From: Actinomycetota bacterium | GTDB lineage: Bacteria; Actinomycetota; Thermoleophilia; Gaiellales; Gaiellaceae | DNA: 17,369 bases | Direction of reading: 5' to 3' | Assembly: GCA_013697465.1 (NCBI GenBank) | Contig: JACCWU010000183.1 | Coordinates: 1 to 17,369, forward strand | Shown: positions 1-7,305 of the stretch, piece by piece | Numbering within the stretch: position 1 is the stretch's first letter | How the letters are laid out: each line of letters starts with the position of its first letter | The notes under the pieces: generated by a model | What the model saw: the letters and a program-made list of their open reading frames with translations, nothing else | Database searches by the model: none | Told to the model about the DNA's origin: nothing | Translations under genes and position numbers: made by a program

Positions 1-21
1 GGGGGAAACATGGTTTCCCCC
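1..21 (-). terminator. Inverted repeat downstream of nusB, possible terminator
   Basis: A perfect 9-bp inverted repeat, GGGGGAAAC / GTTTCCCCC, encloses a 3-nt loop about 30 bp beyond the nusB stop codon. The arm starts at base 1, so the stem may extend outside the window, and a following U-tract, if any, cannot be seen. The position fits the end of the accB-accC-nusB unit. The stem is symmetric and could act on either strand. Confidence 0.4.
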
Positions 22-49
22 GCGAGAGCGAGCCGGAGGCGAGCGACGG

Positions 50-439
50 TCAAGCCGCTTCCTCCTCGCGCGCGATTCGTCCCAGAATCCCGTTCACGAG
101 GCGGCCCGCGTCCTCGGACGCGTAGCGCTTCGCGAGCACGACTGCCTCGTTGATCGCAACCTCGGGCGGCACAGTTCTCTCCTCCAGCTCGTAGACACCG
201 ATGCGCAGAATGTTTCGCTCGAGCGTACCCAGCCGCCCGGCCGGCCATTCGTCCGAGGTCTCGGTGATCCGGAGGTCGATAGCCTCTGCGCGGTGGGCGA
301 CCGCTTCCGCCAGCGAGGATGCGAACTCGTCCGGCGTTCCCTCGTACAGCGAGGCGAGCGGCTGCCCGGTCAGATCCCACTGGTACAGGAGGAAGAGCGC
401 GGTCCGGCGTCCCGCCCGTCTTCCCGTCGGCGCGTTCAT
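50..439 (-). CDS. nusB: Transcription antitermination factor NusB
   Basis: The product is 129 aa, close to the usual NusB size. It is a small helical RNA-binding protein that joins NusE (ribosomal protein S10) on boxA RNA to promote rRNA antitermination. Family hallmarks are visible: the N-terminal helix RRTALFLLYQWDLTG (about residues 11-25), LERNILRIGVYEL (73-85), and the C-terminal block AINEAVVLAKRYASEDAG (95-112) followed by LVNGILGRIA (114-123). The ATG at 437-439 overlaps the accC stop as ATGA, which fixes the start and implies translational coupling. nusB closes the accB-accC-nusB unit, an order also known in Firmicutes, where a Asp23-family gene usually lies between accC and nusB; none is present here. 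Confidence 0.95.
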   Translation of the reverse strand: MNAPTGRRAGRRTALFLLYQWDLTGQPLASLYEGTPDEFASSLAEAVAHRAEAIDLRITETSDEWPAGRLGTLERNILRIGVYELEERTVPPEVAINEAVVLAKRYASEDAGRLVNGILGRIAREEEAA

Positions 440-1794
440 GAGGGCGAGAGGGACGGCAGCCGATCCTGCAGCTCGGCGAGCGTGGAGGTCGAGTAGTCGC
501 CGCCTCGAAACGGCGCCGACTCGAGCACGTCGATCGCAAGCTCCCGCGTTGTCGGGATCCCTTCGACCTCGAGCTCGGAGAGCGCGCGCAGCGCACGCGA
601 GATCGCCGCGGGTCGCGTCTCGTCCCACACGATGATCTTCGCGATCAGCGAGTCGTAGTACGGGGTGACCTCGTTGCCCTCGCTCGTTGCCGTGTCGACC
701 CGCACGCCGGCGCCGAGCGGCGGTCGGAAGCGCGTCACCGTTCCCGGTGCGGGAGCGAACGCGCGAGCCGGATCTTCCGCGTTGATCCGGATCTCGATCG
801 CGTGGCCGCGACGCGGCGCGCGCCCGACGAGCTCGAGTCCCTCGCCCGCCGCGATCCGAACCTGCTCGCGCACGATGTCGAGTCCGGTGACGAGCTCGCT
901 CACGGGATGCTCCACCTGGAGCCTGCAGTTCACCTCGATGAAGTGGAATCCCCCGCCCGGCCCGAGGAGGAACTCGAACGTGCCCGCGTTTCGGTAGCCG
1001 ATCGTCGTGCACGCCCGCTCGACCGCGGCCTCCATCTCCTCCCGGGTCGCCGGATCGAGGGCAGCCGACGGCGACTCCTCGATCAGCTTCTGGTGGCGGC
1101 GCTGGATCGAGCACTCGCGCTCGCCGAGCGTGAGCACGGCTCCGTGGGTGTCGCACAGCACCTGGATCTCCACGTGTCGCGCCAGTGCGACCGCCTTCTC
1201 GAGGTACAGCGAGCCGTCGCCGAACGCCGCCTCGGCCTCGGCGGCCGCAGCGACGAAGGCGTCTTCGAGCTCCTCGTCGGTCGAGACGCGCCTCATGCCC
1301 TTGCCGCCTCCTCCCGAGGCCGCCTTGAGGAGAACGGGAAAACCGGCCTCGATCGCGGCCCGGCGCAGCCCTTCGAGATCAGCGGTGCCGTCGCTTCCGG
1401 GGACGAGCGGGACGCCGGCCGCGCGCATCTCCTCCTTCGCGCGAACCTTGTCGCCCATGCGCTCCATGACCTCCGCAGGCGGCCCGATGAACACGAGCCC
1501 GTTCTCCTCGCATGCGTGCACGAAGGCGGGGTTCTCCGCGAGGAAGCCGTAGCCGGGGTGGATCGCCTCGCACCCGGTCGTCTGCGCAGCGGCGACGATG
1601 TTCGGGATCCGGAGGTAGCTCTCCGCCGCCGCCGGCGGGCCGACGCAGACCGAGCGCTCGGCCAGGTGGACGTGCAGCGCGTCCGCGTCCGCGGTCGAGT
1701 AGACGGCGACCGCCTCGATCCCGAGCTCGTGCAGCGCGCGCACGATCCGCACGGCGATCTCGCCCCGGTTCGCAACGAGGACTCTCGAGAACAT
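436..1794 (-). CDS. accC: Biotin carboxylase subunit of acetyl-CoA carboxylase
   Basis: The product is 452 aa (E. coli AccC is 449). It is an ATP-grasp enzyme that carboxylates biotin on the carrier protein using ATP and bicarbonate. The N-terminal domain begins VLVANRGEIAVRIVRA (5-20). The glycine-rich ATP lid is KAASGGGGKGMR (157-168). The catalytic region has ERECSIQRRHQKLIEE (225-240) and EVNCRLQVEHPVSE (287-300). Residues matching the E. coli ligands are all present: K157, K236, E274, E287, N289 and R291. The stand-alone form is notable because many actinobacteria use one long AccA chain carrying both biotin carboxylase and carrier. Its start lies 8 bp after the accB-fusion stop, and its TGA overlaps the nusB ATG. 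Some homologs act in other biotin carboxylases, but the neighbouring AccB-type carrier favours acetyl-CoA carboxylase. Confidence 0.95.
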   Translation of the reverse strand: MFSRVLVANRGEIAVRIVRALHELGIEAVAVYSTADADALHVHLAERSVCVGPPAAAESYLRIPNIVAAAQTTGCEAIHPGYGFLAENPAFVHACEENGLVFIGPPAEVMERMGDKVRAKEEMRAAGVPLVPGSDGTADLEGLRRAAIEAGFPVLLKAASGGGGKGMRRVSTDEELEDAFVAAAAEAEAAFGDGSLYLEKAVALARHVEIQVLCDTHGAVLTLGERECSIQRRHQKLIEESPSAALDPATREEMEAAVERACTTIGYRNAGTFEFLLGPGGGFHFIEVNCRLQVEHPVSELVTGLDIVREQVRIAAGEGLELVGRAPRRGHAIEIRINAEDPARAFAPAPGTVTRFRPPLGAGVRVDTATSEGNEVTPYYDSLIAKIIVWDETRPAAISRALRALSELEVEGIPTTRELAIDVLESAPFRGGDYSTSTLAELQDRLPSLSPS

Positions 1795-1802
1795 CCGCTG
1801 GC

Positions 1803-3611
1803 CTAGACCGCGGGTGGCGCGAGGACCGGCTCGATCTCGAACAGGAGCTGCCCGAACTCGACCGGTTGCGCGTTCTCGACGTGGATCGAGCGGATGGTTC
1901 CCTCGACGTCGGCCTTCAGCTCGTTGAAGAGCTTCATCGCCTCGAGCAAGCACAGCGTCTGCCCTTGGACGATCGTGTCGCCCACGTCCACGAACGCCGG
2001 CTCCCCCGGACTCGCCGCACGATAGAAGACACCCACCATCGGGGACTCGACCCGCGTGACACCGTCGGGCTCGTGGGTGTCTGTCGGCGCGACAGGCTCT
2101 ACACCGTACGTCGCAACGGGAACTGGCCCCGCGACGACCGGCTCGTCGGCCCGGCGCACCGACACCCGCATCCCCTCGTCCTCGATCTCGATCTCGCCGA
2201 CCCCGCTCTCCTGGACGATCTTGACCAGCTCGCGGATCCGCTCTCCGCGCTCGGCATCCGCGTCCTCCGCGATCAGCGCGCCATCGCGGGAGTGCCGGGC
2301 GCGGATCATCTTGAGGAGCTCTTCGGCCTCGAAGCCGAACATCGCGATCAGGACGAGCTCTTCCTCGCTCGCGGCGAGGCCCTCGGCTGCCTCGCGGACG
2401 TCCTCTGCGGTCAGCGGATCGTCGTCGAGCCCGGTTCGGGGAGCGAGCAGCTCGATCGCGCGCACAACCGTGGGGTCAATGGGCTCTGGAGTCGCGCCGT
2501 ACGCTCCTTGTACGAGCGCCCTGAACTCGTCGAGCACCGTGCCGTAGCGGCGGGCCTCGAGCACGTGCAGGAGAGCCTGCGAGGCGAGGATCTGACCGAT
2601 CGGCGCGGCGAGAGGCGGCCAGCCTGCCTCGGCTCGAACTCTGCCGGCCTCCTCGAGCACGTCCTCGAGGCGGTCCGCGGCGGCGTGGGCCCGCAGATGG
2701 ACGTCGAGCGCCGCGACGAGGCCGGACGGCAGGTCGTACTCCGCCGCGCGGACGGCGATCCGAGGCGCGACGTGCGAGACGGGCTCGTCGCCGATGTACT
2801 CGTCGATGAGGTCCGATGCCTCCCACAGGCGATTCGTCTCGACACCCGTCGCTCGGCCCAGTCCATCCAGCGATTCGGCAAGCGACTCCCCCGATACGCG
2901 GTGAAGCATGAGCGCGAGCGGGTAGACCGTGGTCGCGACGAGATCCGCCCCGGCATCCACCGCCGCGAGCGCGGAGGCCAGTCCGGTGCCGGCCGAGCCC
3001 TGGACATAGAAGCCGACCGGGAGCTGGCTCGCGTCCCTGATCCGGCCGACCAGCTCCTGCGCGCGGTGCGGGAAGAGGGCGCCGGTCGGGTCGTTGACGA
3101 TCACCCGCGTCGCCCCTAGCTCGGGTAGCTTCCGCGCCTGCTCGACGAGCGTTTCGGTCTCCGTCTCACCTATTCGTCCCGGGCTGTACACGAGACCTGC
3201 ATGGAACGCGCCGCCCGCGTTCGTGATCGCGGCCCCGGCTTCGCGCAGGTTCGAGACATCGTTCAGCGGGTCGTGCAGACGGAAGACCTCGATCCCGTTC
3301 TCAGCGGCGCAGGAGACGAAGCGCCCGACGATGTCGCCGCTCACCGGCCGCGAACCGACGAGAAAGCGGCCGCGGAGCGCGATCCCGAGCGGCGTCGACA
3401 CCCGTGTCTTGATCGCACGAATCCGTTCCCAAGGCGACTCGACCCGTCGTCGCACGCTCGCGTCGAAGACGCCACCGCCGGAAATCTCGAGACAGGCGAA
3501 GCCGGCACGGTCGAGAATCTCCGCAATTCGGAGGATCTCCGCCGTCGGCAGCTTGCCCGCGAGCGGCTCCTGGGACAGGAGCCGGATTGTCGTGTCCACG
3601 AGCCTCGGCAC
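1803..3611 (-). CDS. accB: Carboxyltransferase-like domain fused to biotin carrier protein (AccB)
   Basis: This is a 602-aa fusion. Residues 1 to about 260 follow the DRE-TIM carboxyltransferase barrel of oxaloacetate decarboxylase alpha and pyruvate carboxylase (LVDTTIR 4-10, LEISGGGVFDASVR 41-54, ALRGRFLVG 78-86, EVFRLHDPLND 108-118). Residues about 265-385 match the conserved carboxylase (PYC/OADA) domain, with VLEEAGRVRAEAGWPP at 318-333. Residues about 456-488 are the AccB N-terminal segment (IRELVKIVQESGVGEIEIED). Residues 521-595 form a biotinyl domain with the biotin lysine K560 in EAMK. By alignment from memory the four barrel metal ligands are replaced: Asp by L11, carbamylated Lys by N173, and His-x-His by Y202 and Q204. 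The proton-shuttle Thr in TPxS is A336. Substrate-site R10, Q14 and R80 appear kept. The carrier half should serve AccC just downstream; the barrel is probably non-catalytic. The start is GTG, with an in-frame stop 12 bp upstream. Confidence 0.88.
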   Translation of the reverse strand: MPRLVDTTIRLLSQEPLAGKLPTAEILRIAEILDRAGFACLEISGGGVFDASVRRRVESPWERIRAIKTRVSTPLGIALRGRFLVGSRPVSGDIVGRFVSCAAENGIEVFRLHDPLNDVSNLREAGAAITNAGGAFHAGLVYSPGRIGETETETLVEQARKLPELGATRVIVNDPTGALFPHRAQELVGRIRDASQLPVGFYVQGSAGTGLASALAAVDAGADLVATTVYPLALMLHRVSGESLAESLDGLGRATGVETNRLWEASDLIDEYIGDEPVSHVAPRIAVRAAEYDLPSGLVAALDVHLRAHAAADRLEDVLEEAGRVRAEAGWPPLAAPIGQILASQALLHVLEARRYGTVLDEFRALVQGAYGATPEPIDPTVVRAIELLAPRTGLDDDPLTAEDVREAAEGLAASEEELVLIAMFGFEAEELLKMIRARHSRDGALIAEDADAERGERIRELVKIVQESGVGEIEIEDEGMRVSVRRADEPVVAGPVPVATYGVEPVAPTDTHEPDGVTRVESPMVGVFYRAASPGEPAFVDVGDTIVQGQTLCLLEAMKLFNELKADVEGTIRSIHVENAQPVEFGQLLFEIEPVLAPPAV

Positions 3612-3620
3612 AGCCTCGGG

Positions 3621-3626
3621 ACCTTA
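3621..3626 (-). promoter_or_regulatory. Possible -10 box of the accB-accC-nusB unit
   Basis: TAAGGT on the minus strand lies 9 bp before the GTG start, which would give a leader of only 2-3 nt. No clear -35 is seen, and the same bases (AAGG) could serve instead as a ribosome binding site. The assignment is therefore weak. Confidence 0.25.
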
Positions 3627-3672
3627 GCGACCTGTCGAGCGAGGCGTTCGCCCCGGAGCGCGCCCCGGGAGA

Positions 3673-3699
3673 AGCCAAGTTACAACTTGTAACTTGGCT
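3673..3699. promoter_or_regulatory. Palindromic operator candidate 1 upstream of the accB fusion
   Basis: This is a perfect 27-bp dyad with 13-bp arms around one central base, core AAGTTACAACTTGTAACTT. It is AT-rich inside GC-rich DNA. It lies in the 186-bp gap between efp and the accB fusion, about 74 bp upstream of the GTG (centre to start). Its length and symmetry suit a dimeric helix-turn-helix regulator. I do not recognise it as a known FapR, FasR or BirA site. Confidence 0.6.
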
Positions 3700-3727
3700 C
3701 GATCCGCGCCTGCGATGGGGCACAGAG

Positions 3728-3750
3728 GCAAGTGACAACTTGTAACTTGC
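3728..3750. promoter_or_regulatory. Palindromic operator candidate 2 upstream of the accB fusion
   Basis: This 23-bp dyad has one mismatched pair and shares the core ACAACTTGTAACTTG with the palindrome at 3673-3699. The centres (3686 and 3739) are 53 bp apart, about five turns of B-DNA, so two dimers would face the same side of the helix. Confidence 0.55.
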
Positions 3751-3756
3751 GTCTCG

Positions 3757-3790
3757 CTTCGTTCGGAGCGGTTACCGAACGAGGGTTTTT
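3757..3790 (+). terminator. Plus-strand terminator-like hairpin with T-tract
   Basis: CTTCGTTCGG (3757-3766) pairs with CCGAACGAGG (3775-3784) around an 8-nt loop, including one G-U pair in plus-strand RNA. One base later comes TTTTT (3786-3790). The U-tract is downstream only for plus-strand RNA, although no plus-strand gene is convincing. On the minus strand the hairpin follows efp without a U-tract. Confidence 0.4.
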
Positions 3791-3797
3791 CGCGACG

Positions 3798-4364
3798 TCA
3801 GGCGCGGCTGATGTAGCGGCCTTCGCGGGGATCGACCTTGATCCGCTCGCCGCGATCCACGAACAGCGGCACCTGGACGACGGCGCCGGTCTCGAGCGTC
3901 GCCGGCTTCGTCACGTTCGACACCGTGTCGCCGCGAACCGCCGGCTCCGTCTCGGTCACCGTCAGCTCGACCGACGCAGGCATCTGCAGTCCGGCGGGCT
4001 TTCCGTCGACGGCCAGCATCTGCACCGAGCTCGACGGAGTGAGATACGCTAGCGCGTCGGCAACCTCGGCGCGGGGAAGCCCGAACTGATCGTAGGTCTC
4101 CTCGTCCATGAAGTGGGCTTCGTTGCCGTCGTCGTACATGTACTGCACGTTCTTCACCTCGGTGTGGACGCGCGCAAAGCGCTCACCCGCTCGAAACGTG
4201 CGGTCGACGACGGCGCCGGTGCCGAGCGCCTTGAGCTTCGTGCGCACGAAGGCCCCGCCCTTGCCGGGCTTCACGTGCTGGAACTCGACGATGCGCCAGA
4301 CGCCCCCGTCGAGCTCGACGTGCATGCCGTTGCGGAACTGGTTCGTCGAGATGGTCTCGGCCAT
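3798..4364 (-). CDS. efp: Translation elongation factor P
   Basis: The product is 188 aa, the standard EF-P length. EF-P binds between the ribosomal P and E sites and relieves stalling at polyproline stretches. Domain I (1 to about 65) has the tip loop VKPGKGGAF (31-39), with K35 matching the lysine that is modified in E. coli. The OB-fold domains II and III follow, with NVQYMYDDGNEAHFMD (72-87) and the C-terminal block GDTVSNVTKPATLETGAVVQ (144-163). The tip reads PGKGG rather than the PGKGP described for some actinobacterial EF-Ps, so its modification state cannot be inferred. The ATG is 18 bp after the peptidase stop and has no clear Shine-Dalgarno site. The peptidase-efp pairing is widespread in bacteria, including Bacillus. 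Confidence 0.96.
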   Translation of the reverse strand: MAETISTNQFRNGMHVELDGGVWRIVEFQHVKPGKGGAFVRTKLKALGTGAVVDRTFRAGERFARVHTEVKNVQYMYDDGNEAHFMDEETYDQFGLPRAEVADALAYLTPSSSVQMLAVDGKPAGLQMPASVELTVTETEPAVRGDTVSNVTKPATLETGAVVQVPLFVDRGERIKVDPREGRYISRA

Positions 4365-4375
4365 GGCAGCGATCG

Positions 4376-4381
4376 AGTGTA
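4376..4381 (-). promoter_or_regulatory. Possible -10 box for efp
   Basis: TACACT on the minus strand fits TANNNT and lies 11 bp upstream of the efp ATG, where no Shine-Dalgarno site is seen. It sits in the 18-bp gap after the peptidase gene and could give efp an extra, almost leaderless transcript. No -35 is evident. Confidence 0.25.
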
Positions 4382-4382
4382 G

Positions 4383-5444
4383 TTACTCGACCGTGAGCAG
4401 CTCCTTCGAGAACTGCGTGAGCCGCTCGCAGCCGGCGTCGGTGACGAGAACGAGGTCCTCGACACGCACTCCGCCTTCGCCCGGGAGATAGATCCCCGGC
4501 TCGACGCTGACCACGTTCCCGGGCTCCAGCACGTCGGTCGACTCTTGGCGCAGCGTCGGCGCCTCGTGGATCTGGATGCCGACTCCGTGGCCCAAGCCGT
4601 GACCGAACTCCTCGCCGAAGCCGGCCGCTTCGATCACGGCGCGTGCAGCCCCATCCGCGTCGCGGCCGGCGACACCGGGTCCGACCGCCGCGAGCCCGGC
4701 AAGCTGCGCCTCGAGGCACACCCGATAGATCTCGGCGAGCCGTTCCGCAAGCTCCCCGGTCGCGAACGTTCGTGTGCAATCGGAGCAGTACCCGTCGAGC
4801 ACGCAGCCCGCATCCACCGTCACGAGTAGCCCTTCCTCGATCGCGCGGTCTCCCGGAACGGCGTGGGGCGATCCGGCCGTGCTGCCTGCTGCGACCACGG
4901 TCGAGAAAGAGACTCCGCTGGCACCGGCCTCGCGGAAGCCTCGCTCCACCCACCAGGCGAGCTCGCGCTCCGTGCGGCCCGTGAAGCGCTCCTCGGCGAG
5001 CGCGCCGAAGATCTCGTCGGAGAGCGCCGAGGCACGCCGCATGGCGGCGATCTCCCCTTCGTCCTTCACCGCTCGAAGCGACTCGACGTGACCGGCGGTC
5101 GGAACGGCGTCGACACCCGCGTCGACGAGCGCTCGGTAGCCCACAAACGGAAGGTGCGCCTCCTCGAACCCGACCCGGCGTCCCGCCAAAAGCTCGGCGA
5201 TCGCCGGCAGCAGACCGCGCGCCGTCTCCACGAAGGTCACGTCTTCGACCTCCCGCGCTCGCGCCGCGTAGCGAAAGTCCGCATAGAGGGTCGCCCCGCC
5301 GCCCGGCTCGACGAGAAGCGCGGCGTTCGAGCTCTCGAGACCGGTCAGGTAGCGCACGTTCGCCTGCCCCCCCAGGACGTACGGCGGCCCTGCGACGAGG
5401 AGCGGCTCCTCGAGGAGCCCTGCCAGCCGCGCGATCCGCGTCAC
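4383..5444 (-). CDS. M24B Xaa-Pro peptidase (aminopeptidase P / prolidase type)
   Basis: The product is 353 aa, matching the short bacterial M24B peptidases. The N-terminal creatinase-like domain (about 1-125) includes RYLTGLESSNAALLVEPGG. The pita-bread catalytic domain follows. All five dinuclear metal ligands are visible: D211 (VDAGC), D222 (SDCTRT), H286 (GHGLGHGVG), E315 (VEPGIY) and E329 (VRVEDL). The second catalytic His is H293 (IHEAP). It probably releases residues before proline in the cytoplasm; whether it acts on dipeptides or longer peptides cannot be told. The GTG start overlaps the aroQ stop as GTGA, with AAGGG six bases upstream. Position between aroQ and efp matches Bacillus yqhT. 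Confidence 0.9.
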   Translation of the reverse strand: MTRIARLAGLLEEPLLVAGPPYVLGGQANVRYLTGLESSNAALLVEPGGGATLYADFRYAARAREVEDVTFVETARGLLPAIAELLAGRRVGFEEAHLPFVGYRALVDAGVDAVPTAGHVESLRAVKDEGEIAAMRRASALSDEIFGALAEERFTGRTERELAWWVERGFREAGASGVSFSTVVAAGSTAGSPHAVPGDRAIEEGLLVTVDAGCVLDGYCSDCTRTFATGELAERLAEIYRVCLEAQLAGLAAVGPGVAGRDADGAARAVIEAAGFGEEFGHGLGHGVGIQIHEAPTLRQESTDVLEPGNVVSVEPGIYLPGEGGVRVEDLVLVTDAGCERLTQFSKELLTVE

Positions 5445-5872
5445 TCGACGCCCTTGACGAGAAACTCGAGCGCCTCCCGGTAGCCCTCGGGCCCCTTCCC
5501 CACGATCCTCGCAGACACCAGGCCTTCGAGCACCGAGAAGCGGCGCCACTCCTCGCGCTCGTCGATGTTCGAGAGATGGACCTCGACGAGCGGGACCGTG
5601 AAGAGCTCGACCGCGTCGCGAATCGCCCACGAGTAGTGCGCCCACGCGCCGGGGTTGACGACGATGCCGTCGGCCCAGTCCAGCGCATCGTGGCACCAGT
5701 CGACGTATTCGCCTTCGTGGTTCGTCTGGCGGCAGCGAACCGTGCACCCGACCTCGGACGCCCATGTGTAGATGCGCGTCTCCAGCTCGGAGAGACTCAA
5801 ACCCCCGTAGAGCTCCGGGTCGCGACGGTCGAGCGCGTCGAGATTGACGCCGTTGAGGACGACGATTCGCAT
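5441..5872 (-). CDS. aroQ: 3-dehydroquinate dehydratase, type II
   Basis: The product is 143 aa, typical for the small dodecameric type II enzyme, which converts 3-dehydroquinate to 3-dehydroshikimate. Motifs in order are NGVNLDAL (7-14), the lid RRDPELYGG (16-24) with catalytic R17 and Y22, QTNHEGEYVDW (49-59), VNPGAWAHYSWAIRDA (72-87) with N73 and H79, and EVHLSNIDEREEWRRFS (97-113) with H99. The first motif differs from the common NGPNLN/LG (here NGVNLD/LD). The ATG start is 9 bp after the aroKB stop, and the TGA overlaps the peptidase GTG. It acts directly after the AroB half of the neighbouring fusion. Confidence 0.94.
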   Translation of the reverse strand: MRIVVLNGVNLDALDRRDPELYGGLSLSELETRIYTWASEVGCTVRCRQTNHEGEYVDWCHDALDWADGIVVNPGAWAHYSWAIRDAVELFTVPLVEVHLSNIDEREEWRRFSVLEGLVSARIVGKGPEGYREALEFLVKGVE

Positions 5873-5881
5873 CGCGCGACC

Positions 5882-7288
5882 TTACGCGATGAGCGTGTCG
5901 AGAACGGCCCGGACATCGCGCGCGTCGACCTGGACACCCCACCGCGGACGCCCGGGAGCGTCGAGGAGCACAAGGCGCGGGCTTCCCGCTTTCGCCTTCT
6001 TGTCGCGGGTGAGGGCGGCCCAAGCCACGTCGCGGTCGACGGCCACCGGTGTCGGCTGGAGCACCTCTTGCACGGTCTGCGCCTCGTCGTGCAGGCCCGA
6101 GAGACGCAGAGCGGCGAGCAGCCCGAGGGCGACCGCGCGACCGTGCGCGAGCGTGTAGCCGGAAGCGGACTCGAGCGCATGCGCAAACGTGTGCCCGAGG
6201 TTGAGCTGTGCTCGATCGGCGCGGTCGAGAGGGTCGCGGAGACAGATCGCGGCCTTGAACGCGGCGCACCGCCGCACCTGCTCAGCGGTCTCGAGCTCCC
6301 AGAGACGCTCTCCCGCCAGCAGTCCCGTCTTGACGACCTCGGCAAGCCCGTTCTCGACCTCCGCGGCGGGGAGCGTGGCGAGAGTCGCCATGTCTGTGAG
6401 CACGCGAGCCGGCCAGTGGAAAGCGCCGACGAGGTTCTTGCCTGCCGGGACGTCGATCGCCGTCTTCCCGCCGATCCCAGCATCGACCTGGGCGACGAGC
6501 GTCGTCGGGATCGGCGTCCACGCAATACCGCGGAGATGGGTCGCAGCGACGAAGCCGGCAAGATCGAGCGTGGAGCCACCTCCGAGCGCGACCAGGGTCC
6601 CGCTGCGGTCGAGCCGAATCGTCGACCAGAGCCGCTCCGCCTCGCCAGCGGTCTTCGCGCGCTCGCCCGCCGGAACCTCGTGCTCACCGACGAGCCTGTC
6701 CGCGAGACCCGCCCGCACGACCTCTCCGTGCAAGCGCGCGACGGTCGCGTCGGCGACGACCTCGACCGGCCCGTCTCCGGGGACGAGCTCGGTGAGCCGC
6801 GCGAGCGCACCGTCCTCGATGTCAACCCCCGCAGCCGCGAGAATTGCCCCATCCGCGTCCGTCGCCCGACCGTCGGCGACCCGGTCGTAGAGGGATTTGC
6901 GCTCGTCGTAGAGCGCGTGGAACGCACGTGGGTCTCGTGCGAGCGGTCTGCCGCTGTCCGCGACCCGTGCCCATGCTTCCTCGGGTGAGGCCTCGAGGAG
7001 CAAGGTAAAGGCGTTTTGCTCGAGCGCCTCGCGCGTCTCGATCGAACCAACGGCTCCCCCGCCCAGCTCGACCACCACCGGTAGACGCCGATCGAGCACC
7101 TCGGTCGCGACCTGCTCCTCGAGCTGGCGGAACGCCGATTCTCCTCGTTCTGCAAAGTGCTCGGCGATGCTCTCTCCCGTTCGCTCCTCGACGATGCTGT
7201 CGACGGAGACGAAGGGTCGCCCGAGCCGCGCCGCGAGCTCCGGGCCGAGAGTCGACTTCCCTGCGCCCATGAAGCCGACGAGCGCCAA
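5882..7288 (-). CDS. aroKB: Fused shikimate kinase / 3-dehydroquinate synthase
   Basis: This is a 468-aa two-domain protein. Residues 1 to about 160 are shikimate kinase: P-loop GFMGAGKST (5-13), shikimate-side D30 followed by VEERTG (33-38), R54 in GESAFRQLE, ELGGGAV (74-80) and the lid RPLARDP (114-120). The first Asp of the usual DxD is S28. Residues about 165-468 are dehydroquinate synthase: PAGERAKT (206-213), ALGGGSTLDLAGFVAATHLR (234-253), DAGIGGKTA (269-277), KNLVGAF (284-290) and DKKAKAG (429-435). Predicted metal ligands are E317, H366 and H382. The second half is about 300 residues, shorter than typical AroB (about 350-360), and lacks part of the N-terminal strands. The two reactions are not consecutive in the pathway. 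The TTG start lies 17 bp after aroC; the first P-loop strand requires it. Confidence 0.93.
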   Translation of the reverse strand: MALVGFMGAGKSTLGPELAARLGRPFVSVDSIVEERTGESIAEHFAERGESAFRQLEEQVATEVLDRRLPVVVELGGGAVGSIETREALEQNAFTLLLEASPEEAWARVADSGRPLARDPRAFHALYDERKSLYDRVADGRATDADGAILAAAGVDIEDGALARLTELVPGDGPVEVVADATVARLHGEVVRAGLADRLVGEHEVPAGERAKTAGEAERLWSTIRLDRSGTLVALGGGSTLDLAGFVAATHLRGIAWTPIPTTLVAQVDAGIGGKTAIDVPAGKNLVGAFHWPARVLTDMATLATLPAAEVENGLAEVVKTGLLAGERLWELETAEQVRRCAAFKAAICLRDPLDRADRAQLNLGHTFAHALESASGYTLAHGRAVALGLLAALRLSGLHDEAQTVQEVLQPTPVAVDRDVAWAALTRDKKAKAGSPRLVLLDAPGRPRWGVQVDARDVRAVLDTLIA

Positions 7289-7305
7289 GTGCCGATCGAG
7301 GGTAT

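Noticed and set aside
1512..3119. A 535-codon plus-strand frame opposite accC and the accB fusion
   Set aside because: Its composition is arginine-rich shadow translation, with no motif, and it covers two well-supported minus-strand genes.
4383..6269. A 628-codon frame extending the M24B peptidase through aroQ
   Set aside because: The upstream half is the aroQ gene in another frame. The GTGA overlap with a Shine-Dalgarno-like AAGGG fixes the peptidase start at 5444.
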